Assembly (NCBI RefSeq): GCF_019097595.1
Contig: NC_080716.1
Coordinates: 26,731,401-26,795,400 of the forward strand
Reading direction: 5' to 3'
DNA from: Hemibagrus wyckioides
Taxonomy: Eukaryota > Chordata > Actinopteri > Siluriformes > Bagridae
Length of the DNA: 64,000 nt
Made by a program: the position numbers and the translations under genes. Below, piece after piece: positions 11,001 through 25,300 of this stretch; the first letter of the stretch is position 1; each line of letters begins with the position of its first letter. Under the pieces are notes generated by a model, which saw only the letters and a list, made by a program, of their open reading frames with translations, had not been told where the DNA came from and did not search any database.

Positions 11001-14000
11001 ATAAATGCACATTTCCTAGGTCATGAGCCAGCAAAACAAATTCAAATCACCGTCCTTCACCACCATGCTTTACAGTTGGCATGAGGTGTTTGTTGTGATC
11101 AGTCTAAAGAATATATTTCCAGAACCATTATGGTTTATCCAGATGTAGGTTTGCAAATCTAATTTGTGCTGCCATATTCTTTTTGGAAAGAAGAGCGTTT
11201 TCCTTGCCCCCTTCATGAAAGCTAAACTTGTTTAGTTTTCATGACCATAAATTTTTAATGTGTTTACTAAGAACAGGTGATATGATGTACCTTTGTTTAT
11301 TTTCCTTATATTGCTGTGCATGATCCGATCTCTGAACTCCGACTAAAACGGAGGAGTGGTCCTCCTAGCAAATTCAGATGGCCTTCTAATCCTTTCAGAT
11401 TGATAAACAAAAAAAAAAACTCTTCTCTGAGTTCATGGCTGATGTCTTGCCTTCTTGGCATAATGTAGACATACACTTGGGTACCCCAGAACACCAAACT
11501 GACAAAACCTCATTTTCCCTAGCCAGAATTCATACAGCTTACTTATTCATAAGATTACAGCAATATCCCTAACTGTCACAAAGTGACACTGGAGATTTTT
11601 CCAAAACTTTTTTATTTATTTATAACATTTTTGTTTGTTATACATAAACAATTTTCTAGACCATGATAACTATTATTTTTTTTATTGTGTTGTTGCTGTT
11701 AAAACTGTCCTGTATTAGAATGTGCAAGTTCATTTAAACCCATGATTTCTCTTGCTGTAGAAAATTAATAAATATTCTCTGAACAAGTAGAATTAGGAAT
11801 TCAGCAACACTGTACTGTAAGTCCAATTATAAAAAAGCGTAACAAGTCAGTAAAGTTCTTTTACATCTGCAACAGGTCACAGTTACATGGCATCACACTC
11901 ACGTGTATGTAAAGTTGTACATGTTTGATTTCAGATCCGATCAGATGAAGAAACCAGGACGAATATTGTATATTCTCTATTAGGACCTGCAGTGGATAAA
12001 GGATTGTTCACCGTAGACAAAAACAAAGGCTTAGTCAAGATCCATGGCATCTTGGACAGAGAGACACAAGCTTTTTATGAAGTGAGTCTATCCTCTGTAC
12101 CTCTTGTTCTATAATGATAGTGATGGTTGTGATGTCCTAAAAGTTATGCAAATGTTTAGTGAAAGGTTCTTTAGTAATTTATTGCAATAATATATTTTTA
12201 CTTGTTTGTTTTTGGTTTGTTTATTGTAATAATACAGTAGCATGGTTGTGCAATGGAGAACATGGCCACTTCACATGTCCATGTCCCTGTTTTAATCCCA
12301 AGTTTAGGTTACTGTCTGTCTGTAAGAAGAAGAGGTGTCCAAGTGGTGGGAGCTGAAAAAGGAGGAATGTTTTGAGGAATTTAGACAGAAGTTGAGGCAG
12401 GCTCTGGGTGGTCAGGTACAGGGTGCTGCCAGATGACTGGGAAACTACAGCAGAAGTGATCAGGGAGACAGGAAGAAAGGTGTTGGGTGTGTCATCTGGA
12501 AGGACGAAAGAAGATAAGGAGACTTGGTGGTGGAATGAGGAAGTTCAGGATAGTATTCAGAGGAAGAGGTTAGCCAAGAAGAAGTGGGACATGGACAGGA
12601 CTGAAGAGAATAGACAGGAATACAAGGAGTTACAGCGTAGAGTGAAGAGGGAGGTGTCTAAGGCCAAGCAGAAGCCATATGACGAGTTGTACACTAGGTT
12701 AGACACTAGAGATGGAGAGAAGGACTTGTACAGGTTAGCTAGGCAGAGGGATCGAGATGGGAAGGATGTGTGGCAAGTTAGAGTTATTAAGGATAGAGAT
12801 GGAAAGGTGCTCATAAGTGAGAAGAGTGTACAGAGGAGATGGAAGGAGTACTTTGAAGAGCTGATGAATGAGGAAAATGAGAGGGAAGAAAGAGTAGAAT
12901 AGGTGAACTAAAGTAGATAAGATTAGAAAGGATAAAGTCAGGAAGGCTTTGAAGAGGATGAAAAGTGGAAATTCAGTTGGTCCTGACGACATCCCGGTGG
13001 AGGTCTGGAAGTGTCTAGGAGAGGCAGCAGTGGAATTTTTAACTAGTTTCTTTAACAGGGTTTTAGAGAGTGAGAAGATGCCTGAGTAATGGAGAATTAG
13101 TGTATTAGTGCTGATCTTTGTGAGCAGCAGTATGGATTCATGCCCAGAAAGAGCACAACAGATGCAATTTTTGCTCTGAGAATGTTGATGGGGAAGTATA
13201 GGGATGGTCAGAGAGAGTTGCACTGTGTGTTTGTAGACTTGGAGAAAGCATATGACAGGGTGCCAAGAGAAGAGCTGTGGCACTGTATGAGTAAGTCAAG
13301 AGTAGCAGAGAAGTATGTCAGAGTGGTGCAGGACATGTATGAGAGGAGCAGGACAGTGGTGAGGTGTGCTGTAGGGCAGACAGAGGAGTTCAGAGTGGAG
13401 GTGGGACTGCAACAGTGATCAGCTCTAAGCCCCTTCCTGTTTGCTATGGTGATGGACCAGTTATCAGAGGAGGTCAGACAGGAGTCTCCTTGGACAATGA
13501 TGTTTGCAGATGACATCGTGATCTGTAGTGAGAGCAGGAAGCAGGTGGAGAAAAACCTGGAGAGGTGGAGGTTTGCGCTGGAGAGAAGAGGAATGAAAGT
13601 CAGTCATAGTAAGACTGAGTACATGTGTGTGAATGAAAGGGAGGGAAGTGGAACAGTAAGATTACAGGGTGAAGAGGTGAAGAAGGTACAGGAGTTTAAG
13701 TACTTGGGGTCAATAGTCTAGGGTAATGGAGAGTGTGGGAAAGAGGTAAAGAAGCGAGTGCAGGCAGGTTGGAATGGGTGGAGAAAGGTGTCGGGAGTTC
13801 TGTGTGATAGAAAAATCTCAGCTAGAATCAAGGGGAAAGTGTACAAGACAGTGGTGAGACCGGCCATGTTGTATGGTTTAGAGACAGTGTCACTGAGGAA
13901 GAGACAAGAGTCGAAGCTGGAGGTAGCAGAGCTGAAGATGTTGAGGTTCTCTATGGGAGTGACAAGGTTGGACAGGATTAGGAACGAGTACATCAGAGGG

Positions 14001-14980
14001 ACAGCTCATGTTGGACGTTTGGGGGACAAAGTTAGGGAGGCCAGATTAAGATTGTTTGGACATGTTCAAAGGAGGGAGAGTAAATATATTGGTATGAGAA
14101 TGTTGGACATGGAGCTGTTAGGCAGGAGGCAAAGAGAAAGGCCAAAGAGGAGGTATATGGATGTAATAAATGAGGATATGAAGCTAGTGGGTGCAAGTGT
14201 TAAGGATGCAGAAGATAGGGATAGGTGGAGAGAGATGATTCACTGTGGCCACCCCTGAAGGGAAAAGCCAGAAGGAACAAGAAGAAGAAGGTTACTGTCT
14301 GTGTGGAGTTTCACATATTTTCATCTCACTGTACAAAATACCTAAACTATAATTTTATGCGGTGCAGTTGTTGTGAAATTTTGACTTTGGTAATGTGAAA
14401 ATTTGGTCAAATTCTTAGAAATTTGATTTGATGTTAAGTAATTTCAAATTTTGTGGTAAATTGAATCACTTCTTCAAAACTGATAGTGCTCACATTTTTT
14501 TCTCTCACTCTAATTTGTATGATTTAGACAGTTGTTCTTTAGAAATCACCTGCAATGCATGTCTGCCAGAGGTCTGAAAGCTTTGCATTATACAGTATTA
14601 GAATCAAAAACATCATCATATGCATTATAGAATGCTCTATACATGCAAAAATCTTTGTGTGTGTGTGTGTGTGTGTTTTCTTTTAGCTCAAAGGGAGAGC
14701 TACACTCCCAGATGGGACACTTGTTGAAAATGACCTCGATTTGGAAATCATAGTTCTTGACCAGAATGACAATGCCCCTGAGTTTGAGCTTAAAATGATT
14801 GGTTCTGTCGAAGAACTCAGTGACAAAGGTACATGGATTTTATTTTCTCTTTTATTATATGTCATATTGCAACAGAGAACAGTCATTAAAACAACTCAGC
14901 ACAGGTGTGTGATCCTTACCACTCGCTTCTCTTTGCTCTTCCTATTCACAAACCTCAAATCAACCACACCCCCTCTTCCA

Positions 14981-15034
<54 letters not shown>

Positions 15035-18000
15035 AATTGTTAGCACCATATAGAGAAACTGACAGAGCTTTGGAATATTTTAATGTCCAGTCAGGTACAC
15101 ATAAGAGTAAGAATCAGGATCAGCAAGGTTTCATTATCTGTCCATATCTGTGATATGTCAGGAAAATAATTTGATGTCATTTATCACATTATCAGTACTG
15201 TATCATCATATCACCCTGCCTACAAAATGTATTTATTTAATAACCTATTTTGTATGTAGATTTTCTTTGGGGAAAGGGGAAAATGCTCATTGCACAATAT
15301 TGTCCAATGAAAAAATCTTATCTGTTTGATTGTAATTGTCAAAACTCTCTCCTAGATACCATGGTATTTACAGTCACAGCTATGGATAAAGACCAGGAAG
15401 GCACAACATATTCAAAAATTACCTACAAAGTTATACAGCAGGATCCAGCTGGAGAGATGATGTTCAAAATCAGCCGTACGTCTGGTGAAATCAAAGTCAG
15501 TATGAACACTCTGGACCGAGAGGTGAGAGCATCACTCACAAAAAAGACAGACATCACAATCACTATTGTAAGCCTCATTTAAGTCAGTCTTTCCAGAAAG
15601 AGAAATATATCAAATGTAGACATAAAATGACACAATATTTAGTTAGAGAACTTTAGAATCTGAACTATTTACTACTAGATTAACTGGTTAATTAGCCTAA
15701 TCTCATACTACTAATGTGAGGGAATCCTAACCTTAATCCATTGAAGCAATTTTATTCCAAGAAAAACAAACAGATCCTGGCAACTCTGCATTTAGTACTT
15801 CCTACCGTCACCAAAATAACAGCATTGAGTCTCCTCTTATAAAGCATGATGATATTGGGATTGAGTTTCAGCTGACGAGCCATCATCCATGATGATATAC
15901 CCACGAGACATGCTGAGATCCGAGCAGAGGCCATGGTATCTGAGGTTGTGAAAGAGAAGATGAGTTGAGTGTCATCAGCATAGCAGTGGTAAGAGAACCC
16001 ATGTGAGGATATAACTTCACCTAGAGAGTGAGTGCAGATGGAGAAGAGGAGAGGATCAAGTACTGAGCCTTGTGGGACACCAGTGGAGAATCTGAGATCA
16101 GCAGATGTCAATCCTTTAGATGGTATGAGGAAGAAAGAGCTTGTAGATTGTTCTGCAAGAGTAAGGCAGAGAGTTTATTAAAAGCAATGTGTTCAAGAGT
16201 TTTAGAAAGAAAAGAGAGAAGTGATAATGGTCTGTAGTTGCTGATGTCTGAGGGATCCAGAGCAGGCTTGTTCAGAATGGGAATAAACCATAAAAGCTAG
16301 TTAAAACATAACCAGATGCTTTGGATCTATTGATTATAGTGCAGGTGAAGGGCAGGAGGTCTTGGAAGATGGTCTGGAGCACAGTGGAAGGGATTGGATT
16401 CAGTGGGAAAGTGGTAGGGTTGCAAGACTGGAGGATTTGTAGAATCTCTTTTGCTGCGACACTTAAGAGATGTGACAATGAAAGAGTAGGAGAATCCTGG
16501 TTGTGTAATTTTCAATTCAATTAATTTGTTTAACAGTGGACATTGTCTCAAAGCAGCTTGACAGGAGTAAAGAAAAAAAATTATAAAGTTTAAAGTTAAG
16601 TTACTATTTATCCCTAACCTTTATCCCTCATGAGCAAGCCTGAGGTGAAGGTGGCAAGGAAAAACTCTGAAACCTTGAGAACTAGATTCATAATGGAACA
16701 TCATCCTCATTTGGGTGACACTGGACAGTAAATAATGTAAATATTAGTATTTCTACAATGGTTTATAGTCACATGCAGTAGTGCAACCAAGATCTCCTGA
16801 GGAACTAATAGGTCAGTGTAGTTTCTGAGTTCGTTATTGACTTAGTACTAATTCCTTCTTGCCGAAGGCTGACTGATGCAATGGCAGTTCAAATATGGCA
16901 CGATATTTTCTGAGTGGTTCTAGCCATGGCAGTCCCTTGGGTCATGGGCTGTCCTTGCAGATCTATCCCCAGCAGCGGTGAGCACCACCAAGCAACAAAA
17001 CCAGAGGGAGAGTGTCTGGATGGATCAGGCAGATCCAGAAAGAAGAAGCAGTCACACTGGAAACTCAGAACACTGGGAGCTTGGGAGTGGGATGTATAGC
17101 TCGACTGAGACAGTGAAGAAAGAGAAACAGAAACAGAAAGAGAGAAAGAAAGAAAAATATTAGGTATGCTTGTGACCAATGTACATTATGTTCAAAGTGC
17201 AGGCAGGGCACTCTATGCCCATGAACCTTACAGATCTACTCCTTTATCTAAGAAGCATAATGTAGGTGTAGTCTGGGCATTAGTGAAGGTCTGGCAGATT
17301 TTCTCAATCTTCTCATTGTAAAAGGTGGCAAAGTCTTCAGCAGTCATGGAGGATAAAGCAGTGAAACCGGGAGGTTGAGTAGTGAAGAGATCATGTTGTG
17401 GATGTTGTGGGTTCTAGTAGTTCTTGTGGTGTCTTCTCTTCAACTCACACCACAGGGGTTTAGATCAACTGGAATTACTAGAATTATTGGAATGTTTATT
17501 GTCATGACCCAGTTTTTGCCAGAGGCAGCCAGATTTTCCAGTTGGGATAGGTTCTATTCTGTATAACCAATTTTATGGTCTGACCATAGAACCCTGTTCC
17601 AATAGTGATCTCCAGGTACATACACTTAGTTTACTTTGGAGCTTCTGGCGCATCTTCCATATAGGCTTTTTTTGTTTGTTTTTTGTGCATAATTTAACTT
17701 TTATGACATTTCTAATGCACTTGTCATTCAGCTCAACATGTTTAAGAATTTGGTAGATTTTGTGATTATCATATTTTTTCATCTAAACTAAAAGTATCCA
17801 GTGTTCATTAATCAAATGTCACACAACCACTGGAAAGGTTTTAGAGTAATCCATGCTTTTCTACAGAGTTTTTGTATTCCTTAAACATTTATGTGCGTAT
17901 GTATTTATATATCTCTTTATGTCATGGGAGTCTAAGGCAGATGCAAGTGCGGACAATGTATTTATAAAGTGCAAAACAAATAAAACCAAACCAAAGAAAG

Positions 18001-19262
18001 CCAAAACCATAAATACAAGGCAAAAAACAAAGGCTATGGGTGAGGCTGTGGAACACACACACACACTCCACAAACCCAGAGCTGCAACAGCAAATGTTTG
18101 ACTAACAATCTCTAAAAGAAGAACTTTGAAATGTGAAATGAAATGTTCTGGAGCTGATGGCTAATGTAGTTCAGTGAGGATTCTGGCCTAACCATGATCA
18201 TTTACCTTATCATGACAGGGTTTTGACGGTATTCAAACTGTGAACTGTGATGCCATATGAGGCATTCTATTGATCTACTGATATTTTTTTTATTGAGTGC
18301 TCCTTTAATACAAGAAAGAATTCAAAACAATAAATCTTAAATTGTTAAGATTTATGGGATGACGTTATTTTCAACTTTTCATTTTGCAAAGAAACGAGAA
18401 ACATACAAACTGCTAATCACGGCTACAGATATGGATGGAGCAGATTCTGATCCCAACAACAGACCAATGACAGGAACAGGGACGGTGACCATCAACATAC
18501 TTGACGTCAATGATAATCGTCAGTGATGTCCCCACATTGGAGAACGTGTCTGTGAGTGTTTTTCTATGGGTTCATTTGTTATTATGAATTCCTAATGTCA
18601 TTTGTCTCAAACTGAAATAAATCTCAGTTATTTGCAGTAAAAACAGTGTTACCAATCTGACCCAGTGTCACAGCACCTTCTATGCACTGAATATTAACAT
18701 TCTAGCACAAGCATATGTTGCATAGCCATGTATCAAACTTTCACTCAGACTCTCTGTATGACACGTATTTTAACCAAGCTAATCTCTCCTCACTGCCCTC
18801 TTTGATGAAGACTGATATGCAATAATTAATTTGACTACATCATATATAGTAACATATTTTCAATGCAGATTTTTTATACATGTGACTTAAACAATTGCCT
18901 GATTGTTTTAGCTGAAAACAGGATAACTTTCATGAAGTCGGTAAGTCTAATTATATGTTGTGAAAAGCAAAAATGTTGCACCTGCATATGCAAATGTTCA
19001 GTAAGTTAGAATTTTTTATTTAATATTGATCATATTCAGATGGCTAAAGGGTGGTGAAGATGGTGAAGGTTACCTTAGTTCAAATATATTGGTATTGAGC
19101 ATTTGATTCAAAATTTGGTACTTTGCTATACTTGAAGCATAATGTTTACATTCAATGTGTAAAAGGTTTTATGCGAAGGGGTTTTTCTGAGACTGGGTTG
19201 CAATCAGCTCCAAACCAGAGCATAAAAATCTGACAAATGGCTAAATGCTTATTCTTGTATGT

Positions 19263-19301
<39 letters not shown>

Positions 19302-22300
19302 GTGCGCAGTATGAGGGTATCGTGGAGGAGAATATCAAGAATAAGGAAGTGATCCGGATTAAGACCATAGACAAGGATAAGGAATACACTGAGAACTGGG
19401 AGGCTGTGTACACCATCATTTCAGGAAATGAGGCTGGTTACTTCAACATCACCACAGATCCCAAAACTAATGAGGGCATCCTGATGGTCACTAAAGTAAG
19501 ACAGCTCATTTACACATGTGGCATAACTGATGAACACTCTGATCGTCCTGGAAGCCTTTATTTCACACAGCAGTCTTCAGTGAATATGACTCTGTAAATA
19601 GTCTTTATAAAGGTCTTTATCATGCACATTAAAGTCTAAATAAATGCTCCTGACTGAAAATGAAAGTGAAAGTTTAAATAATCTGACTTATTTAAAACAT
19701 AACATAATTTTTGGAACAAACATCTCAGATGTTTTACACTCAGGGAATCACTTTAACTATTATAACTTTAAAAAATAAATATGTATTGATCCTTTTTTAC
19801 ATACAGTATTTGTTCATATTCTACATAATAAGCTGGTTGTTTAAATGTGTACTATAATATGTTGCCTCATTTATGTGAACAGGTTAAGAGCTATAATAAT
19901 AAACATAAATAACTCAAGAATGGTGGGGTAAGATTTCTGGGTAAAGATTGTATCTAAATAAACTTTTAAAGAAATTACAGACCCCTTTGGCTATTCCACA
20001 TGGACTCCACTATGGATCTATGCCTCTTATATTGTTTTTCTATTAAAGGAGCTGAACTATGAGGAGTTTGAAGAGATCAGTCTGAAATTGGTTGTCAACA
20101 ACAAGGCGGCTTATCACAAGTCAGTGGTGAACGACAAGATCATAGAATACCCCATTAAGATAAAAGTGAAGAATGTGCGTGAAGCCCCTCATTTCCAGCC
20201 CGCGGTCAAAGTCATCAGAGTTTCTGAAGACCGCAAAGATCTTACGAAGGTCATCACCACCTACACAGCCACAGACAGTGATACACTGTTAACTGCCTCT
20301 AATGTCAGGTGAGATATAGAAACTATAATAAATAAAACTGTAGGGTTTTTTTAAATCTATGATTAGCTACCATAAACATTATGATAAACATTAGCGTTTC
20401 TTTACTTATCTCTCATAGAACAGAAGCCAGCAATAGAATTTATCAGTGAAAACACGTATAAAGACTTGAACATGATCAATTTATTTATGGACTGTGGTGG
20501 TTAAATGGTTAACAAGTTAATGGCTCTAGGTTTCAGATCAGTCTGTGTGACAAAAAAAAGTTGCTTTTTTCTTCCTATTTTTGACACGACATGAAATGCA
20601 GGCATTTGCCTCAATTCAGTGTATGGAAGAAAAATGCCATGTATAAATTACCGACCAATCAGAGGTTGATGTGGGAGCTGACTTTCACTTTATTATTAAG
20701 GCTTCAGTTTGTTTTTTTATCACGAGATGTAAGACTGAACTGGAATTACCTCTTTAGATATTATAGCGTGGTACATTTAATTACAGCTGCACAATAAGAT
20801 GAATATTAGTAATTAAGATAAGGTGATTAAGATGAATATTAGTAATAGTCACACTTTATCTGGAGCCAGTCCATTAATGGGATTGCACACACTCTTTCAT
20901 TCATACACTCATTTACACTTGTTTCCAAGCACAGGATCACTTTTATTAAAGCTTGCACTTTATTCCATATGTTTCTATATATATTTTATTTCTATTTTTT
21001 TATCTTATTTTATTGTAAATTCCATTTTCTCCATTTAATCAGACTTTTTTTATATAACAAAGTCATAAAGTATTTCACCACATGATGGTGTATGTGACAA
21101 ATAAAATTTAAATTTAAATTTTAATTGGAAACATTACATACATACTTATTATTTAATGTTGACATAAACTCAGTTTATTTATTTTAAGCAGTGTTCATTC
21201 TAGCAGCTACCTCACACTCACCTCATGGAGGAAGTATACTGGGGAATAACATAACTGCAATTTATCTGTAGCATCTGGTGGTCATGTAAGGAATATATTT
21301 TCATTTACTGCTTTTGGCAGACACCCTTATCCACAGTGACGTATGAAAGTGCTTTGAAGTCACACAGACAAACAAGTAAATATAAGTGCGAGTTTATCAG
21401 GAAGAGCTAGGTTTTGGTTGAAGACAGCCAGTGACTCAACTGTTCGGACGTCTATGGGAAGTTTGTTCCACCAGTTTAGTGCCAGAACAGAGAAGTCTTC
21501 ATATATACTTACCTCTTAACCTGAGAGAGGGTGGGACCAGTCAAGCAGTGCTAGAAGATCTGCGAGGACATAGTACAACACTGAGAAGATCTGTTGTAGT
21601 GTGGTATAACAATAACACTAAGAAGATCTGAGGGAGCATGATATAACACTTAGAAAATCTGAGGGAGCATGGTACAACCTTTAGAATAAATAATGAAGTT
21701 TATAGGAAATTATTCCTATTTATTTATTTATTTATTTATTTACTGTATTTTAGGCTTGTTCAAAAATATACTCTATCTTTATTTAAAGTTAGGGCTGAAA
21801 TTGTTTTCAGGGATAGAAATTGCTAACATTGTTTTATTGTTGTAGGTATTTGAAAGGAGAAGATGTTGACCACTGGGTGACCATTGATGAGCAAACAGGC
21901 GAGATCAGACTAATCAAATATCCGGACTATGAGTCAGAGATTGTGAAAAATAATAATGGAATATACTACATCAAAATCTTAGCACTCACTGAAGGTAAGT
22001 TAAACTGAGATGGGAGTAGCCTCATGGTTGGTCTTTCAACATATGTAACATGCACACCAATGATACAGTTGAGTGAATCTGATCACTGTTACTCTGTGTG
22101 AAATTCAAAAGGAATGAAACACTGTTATAGGATAATAACAACAGGACAGTGTGGATACTGTTACCACACTGAAGCACAGCAGTATGATGTATATTCTGTA
22201 AACAACATTAAAAAAAAATGTAATAAAGAATGACATGGTTGCACATTTATTCATTTATATAAATGTTTCTCCTTTTGTATAATTTAATGTTTCCATAGAA

Positions 22301-25300
22301 AGAGGTAGATCCTTCTTTCACTAATGTTATAACAGCAATGAACAGTTACTTCCCTTACTTCCTTTATAGACAAAAATTGAGCATGTTGCCAAGAAAGCTC
22401 TCTTTCCTGTCTAAAGAGTGTCAGAAAACTCTTCAGGTTACAGCTCTATGTCTGACTTATGAAACACCAACAATGGAGCTTCTCCATCCACAATGTCTCC
22501 TTACAGATAACCTCAACATATCAACAAGCATACATTTTTGTTTGTTGTTAAAAAACTTTCCTAAATCAATATATTTTTAAACTTTGATGATATGGAGTGT
22601 CCACTGTTTAAGTTCCTGTTTTAGTTGTTGCTATAGAAATATGATGGATTAAGCACATTAATATGAACCTGCTCTGAACTTTAGAATGGAGACTTCAATA
22701 GCAGTGTAGAATAATATGTTGTTGTTTTCTTCATTCGTTTGTTTGTTTTTTATTTAATTGGTCAATCTAGAGATCAATCGTGATGCTAGATTCAAGTCAT
22801 GCATGAGAAGTCAGGAGAAACCTCTCAATATTCCAACATGATGATTACACATTGCTGTTTTGTTTACTATATAAAAATGGGGGTAGTTTTTCTTCATCTA
22901 ACATTATCCAGCATTAACATATAATGTATGTGTATGTTTATGCTAAACATGAGCGCATGTCTTCATTTTCAACAAATCTGAAGCAGATTCAAGCTCTCAG
23001 TTGAAACCAGGAATTAGTGCTCATCTGACCTGTAATACCATAAGTTACAAAGTCATGTATAAGTGAATTACCTGTAATGCAATATATTTACAACATTTGG
23101 CAGATGCCTTTTTCCAGAGCAACTTACATTTATCTCATTTCATACAAGGGTGCATTTGAGGGTTAATGGCCTTGCTCATGGGCCCATCAGTAGCAGCTTG
23201 GGGATCCTGGGATTTGGACTGTCCAATCAGTTGCCCAACACCTTAACCACTAATTTACAGCTTCTACAATAGAGGCTAAAATATACTAATGTCTCAAAAC
23301 TTTCCATAGATTTTCCACCCAAAACTGTGACAGGAACTCTTGCAATTCATGTGGAGGATATCAACGACAACGCTCCCATTCTGGACAGCTCATCAGTCAA
23401 TCTGTGTTATGGCAACAGCGGAGTAAACGTCACAGCCACAGACGCAGATGGCCCCTCCAATGCAGCCCCTTTTGATTTCATACTATCTTCCAAGGGCACA
23501 AAAGAGAACTGGAGCTTTGAGGATGTTAATGGTTAAGTTTTAAAACTCTCTCACTGTGGTTTAACATTAATGCTGTAACACTTACGTAAATGTAAATGCT
23601 CAATTTAATACCTCCTACTTGTTACTCCTTTTCTTATCTCATGACTAAACTTGTTCATTTTCCAGATACAACAAAAACTTTGCGCAGTCATGAGATCCTG
23701 TGGCCGGGACAATACACAGTGGAGCTGGAAGTGAAAGACCAGCAGAAAAAGTCCTCTGGGGTTCAAAAGCTTCAGGTACTCGTACTCATGTGCACTGAGA
23801 CCAAGGCAGCACAAAGCACCGTTACTGTTCTGAGAGCAAAAGGTGTTCAGGGAATTCTACTAGGAATCCTGCTTCTCCTGGGTGAGTACCATCATCTCAG
23901 CCCTGTTCATATTCTCCATCATTTTACAACTTGCAGTGAAAGGAAGGACGCAAGTTCGTAAGGAACCCAGGCTTGGACTTAAACATACAAACATGCATGA
24001 TAGGTTTTTTAACAAAACAAACAGTAGGGGGTATTTGTCACACCATTACAGCATTTCTCCCATCGAGATGAGCACTTCCCGTTTGGTGGCCATGTTGGAT
24101 CGTCGACTTCTGGGTTGGCAGACATTTAACACACTTCAGTGCTATTTAAGGACACTTCTGACAATTACTGCCTATCAGATCACCTGGACTGTGTTTTTGA
24201 TTTATGCCTCTTGGATCACCCCTTAGATTTTTTACCACCCATTTTGTACAGTACCGCTTTTGTTTCCACCTGTTTCTTGGGAATTACCATGAGTGAACTT
24301 TGCTTTTTTACCACCCATTTTCTGGATTACTTCCTCTTGCTTCCACCAGTTCTAGGGAATTACCTTAGCTAATTAACTTAGCCCATTGTGTGGATGACTG
24401 TGAGTGAACTCTGCTTATGTTTCCATCCATTTTGTGGGTTTTAGCCTTTTGTTTTCACCTGTTCTGGATATTACTATGAGTGCCTGGTGTCCAGCATTTG
24501 GGTACTTTCTTTGTGTACCTTGACAACACCATTTGGCCAGACATGGACCCAGCGGGCGCCTCGGGTTTCCAGGCCCAATTAAAGTCCTTGACACAGACTT
24601 CCTCCTCTCATGAGTGCTACCTGCAGGAGTTGTCAGGGGCCACCCCAGGTTACTCTGCCTCACCCCAAGCCTTGGTGGCACAATCTTCAATCTTCCAGTC
24701 AATCCCCCCTAAACCCTTAGAAATAAGGCACCATCATCTATCCGACTCTAAAAAGCAAGGCAACATGCTAATGGACTCTGCCCCTGCTTAAGGCCCCCCT
24801 TGCCTTGGTCAAGCTCTGATCCTCGCTGGACCACTCATAGGCGTCATCTGGCTCCTTCCTACCGTGTCAGCCAAAGGGTCTGGCTGTTTACCCATGACCT
24901 TTCACCTCAAGACCACCTGCTGTAAACTGACTCCTTGCTTTGTTGAGCCATTCCCCATTTCCAAGGTCCTCAACTCTGTGGCCATTTGTTTCTGGATTCC
25001 CAAGGTTCTTAGGATCCGCTCCATATTTCACGTTTCCCGCCTTAAGACTGTTCAAGCCTGTTCACTGATTTCACTGTTCACACCGTTTCTGGGGAATTAC
25101 CATCAGTGAACTACAGCTTTTCCACCCGTTGTTTGGATTACTGCTTCTTGCTTCCACCCATTCTGGGGAATTACCTGAGATAACTCAGCCCTTTTGTTAC
25201 CACCCATTGTGTGGATTACTGTGATTGAACTCTGCTTTTGTTTCCACCAGTTTTGTGGCTGGTATCCAGCATTTGGGTTCTTTCTTTGTGTACCATGACA

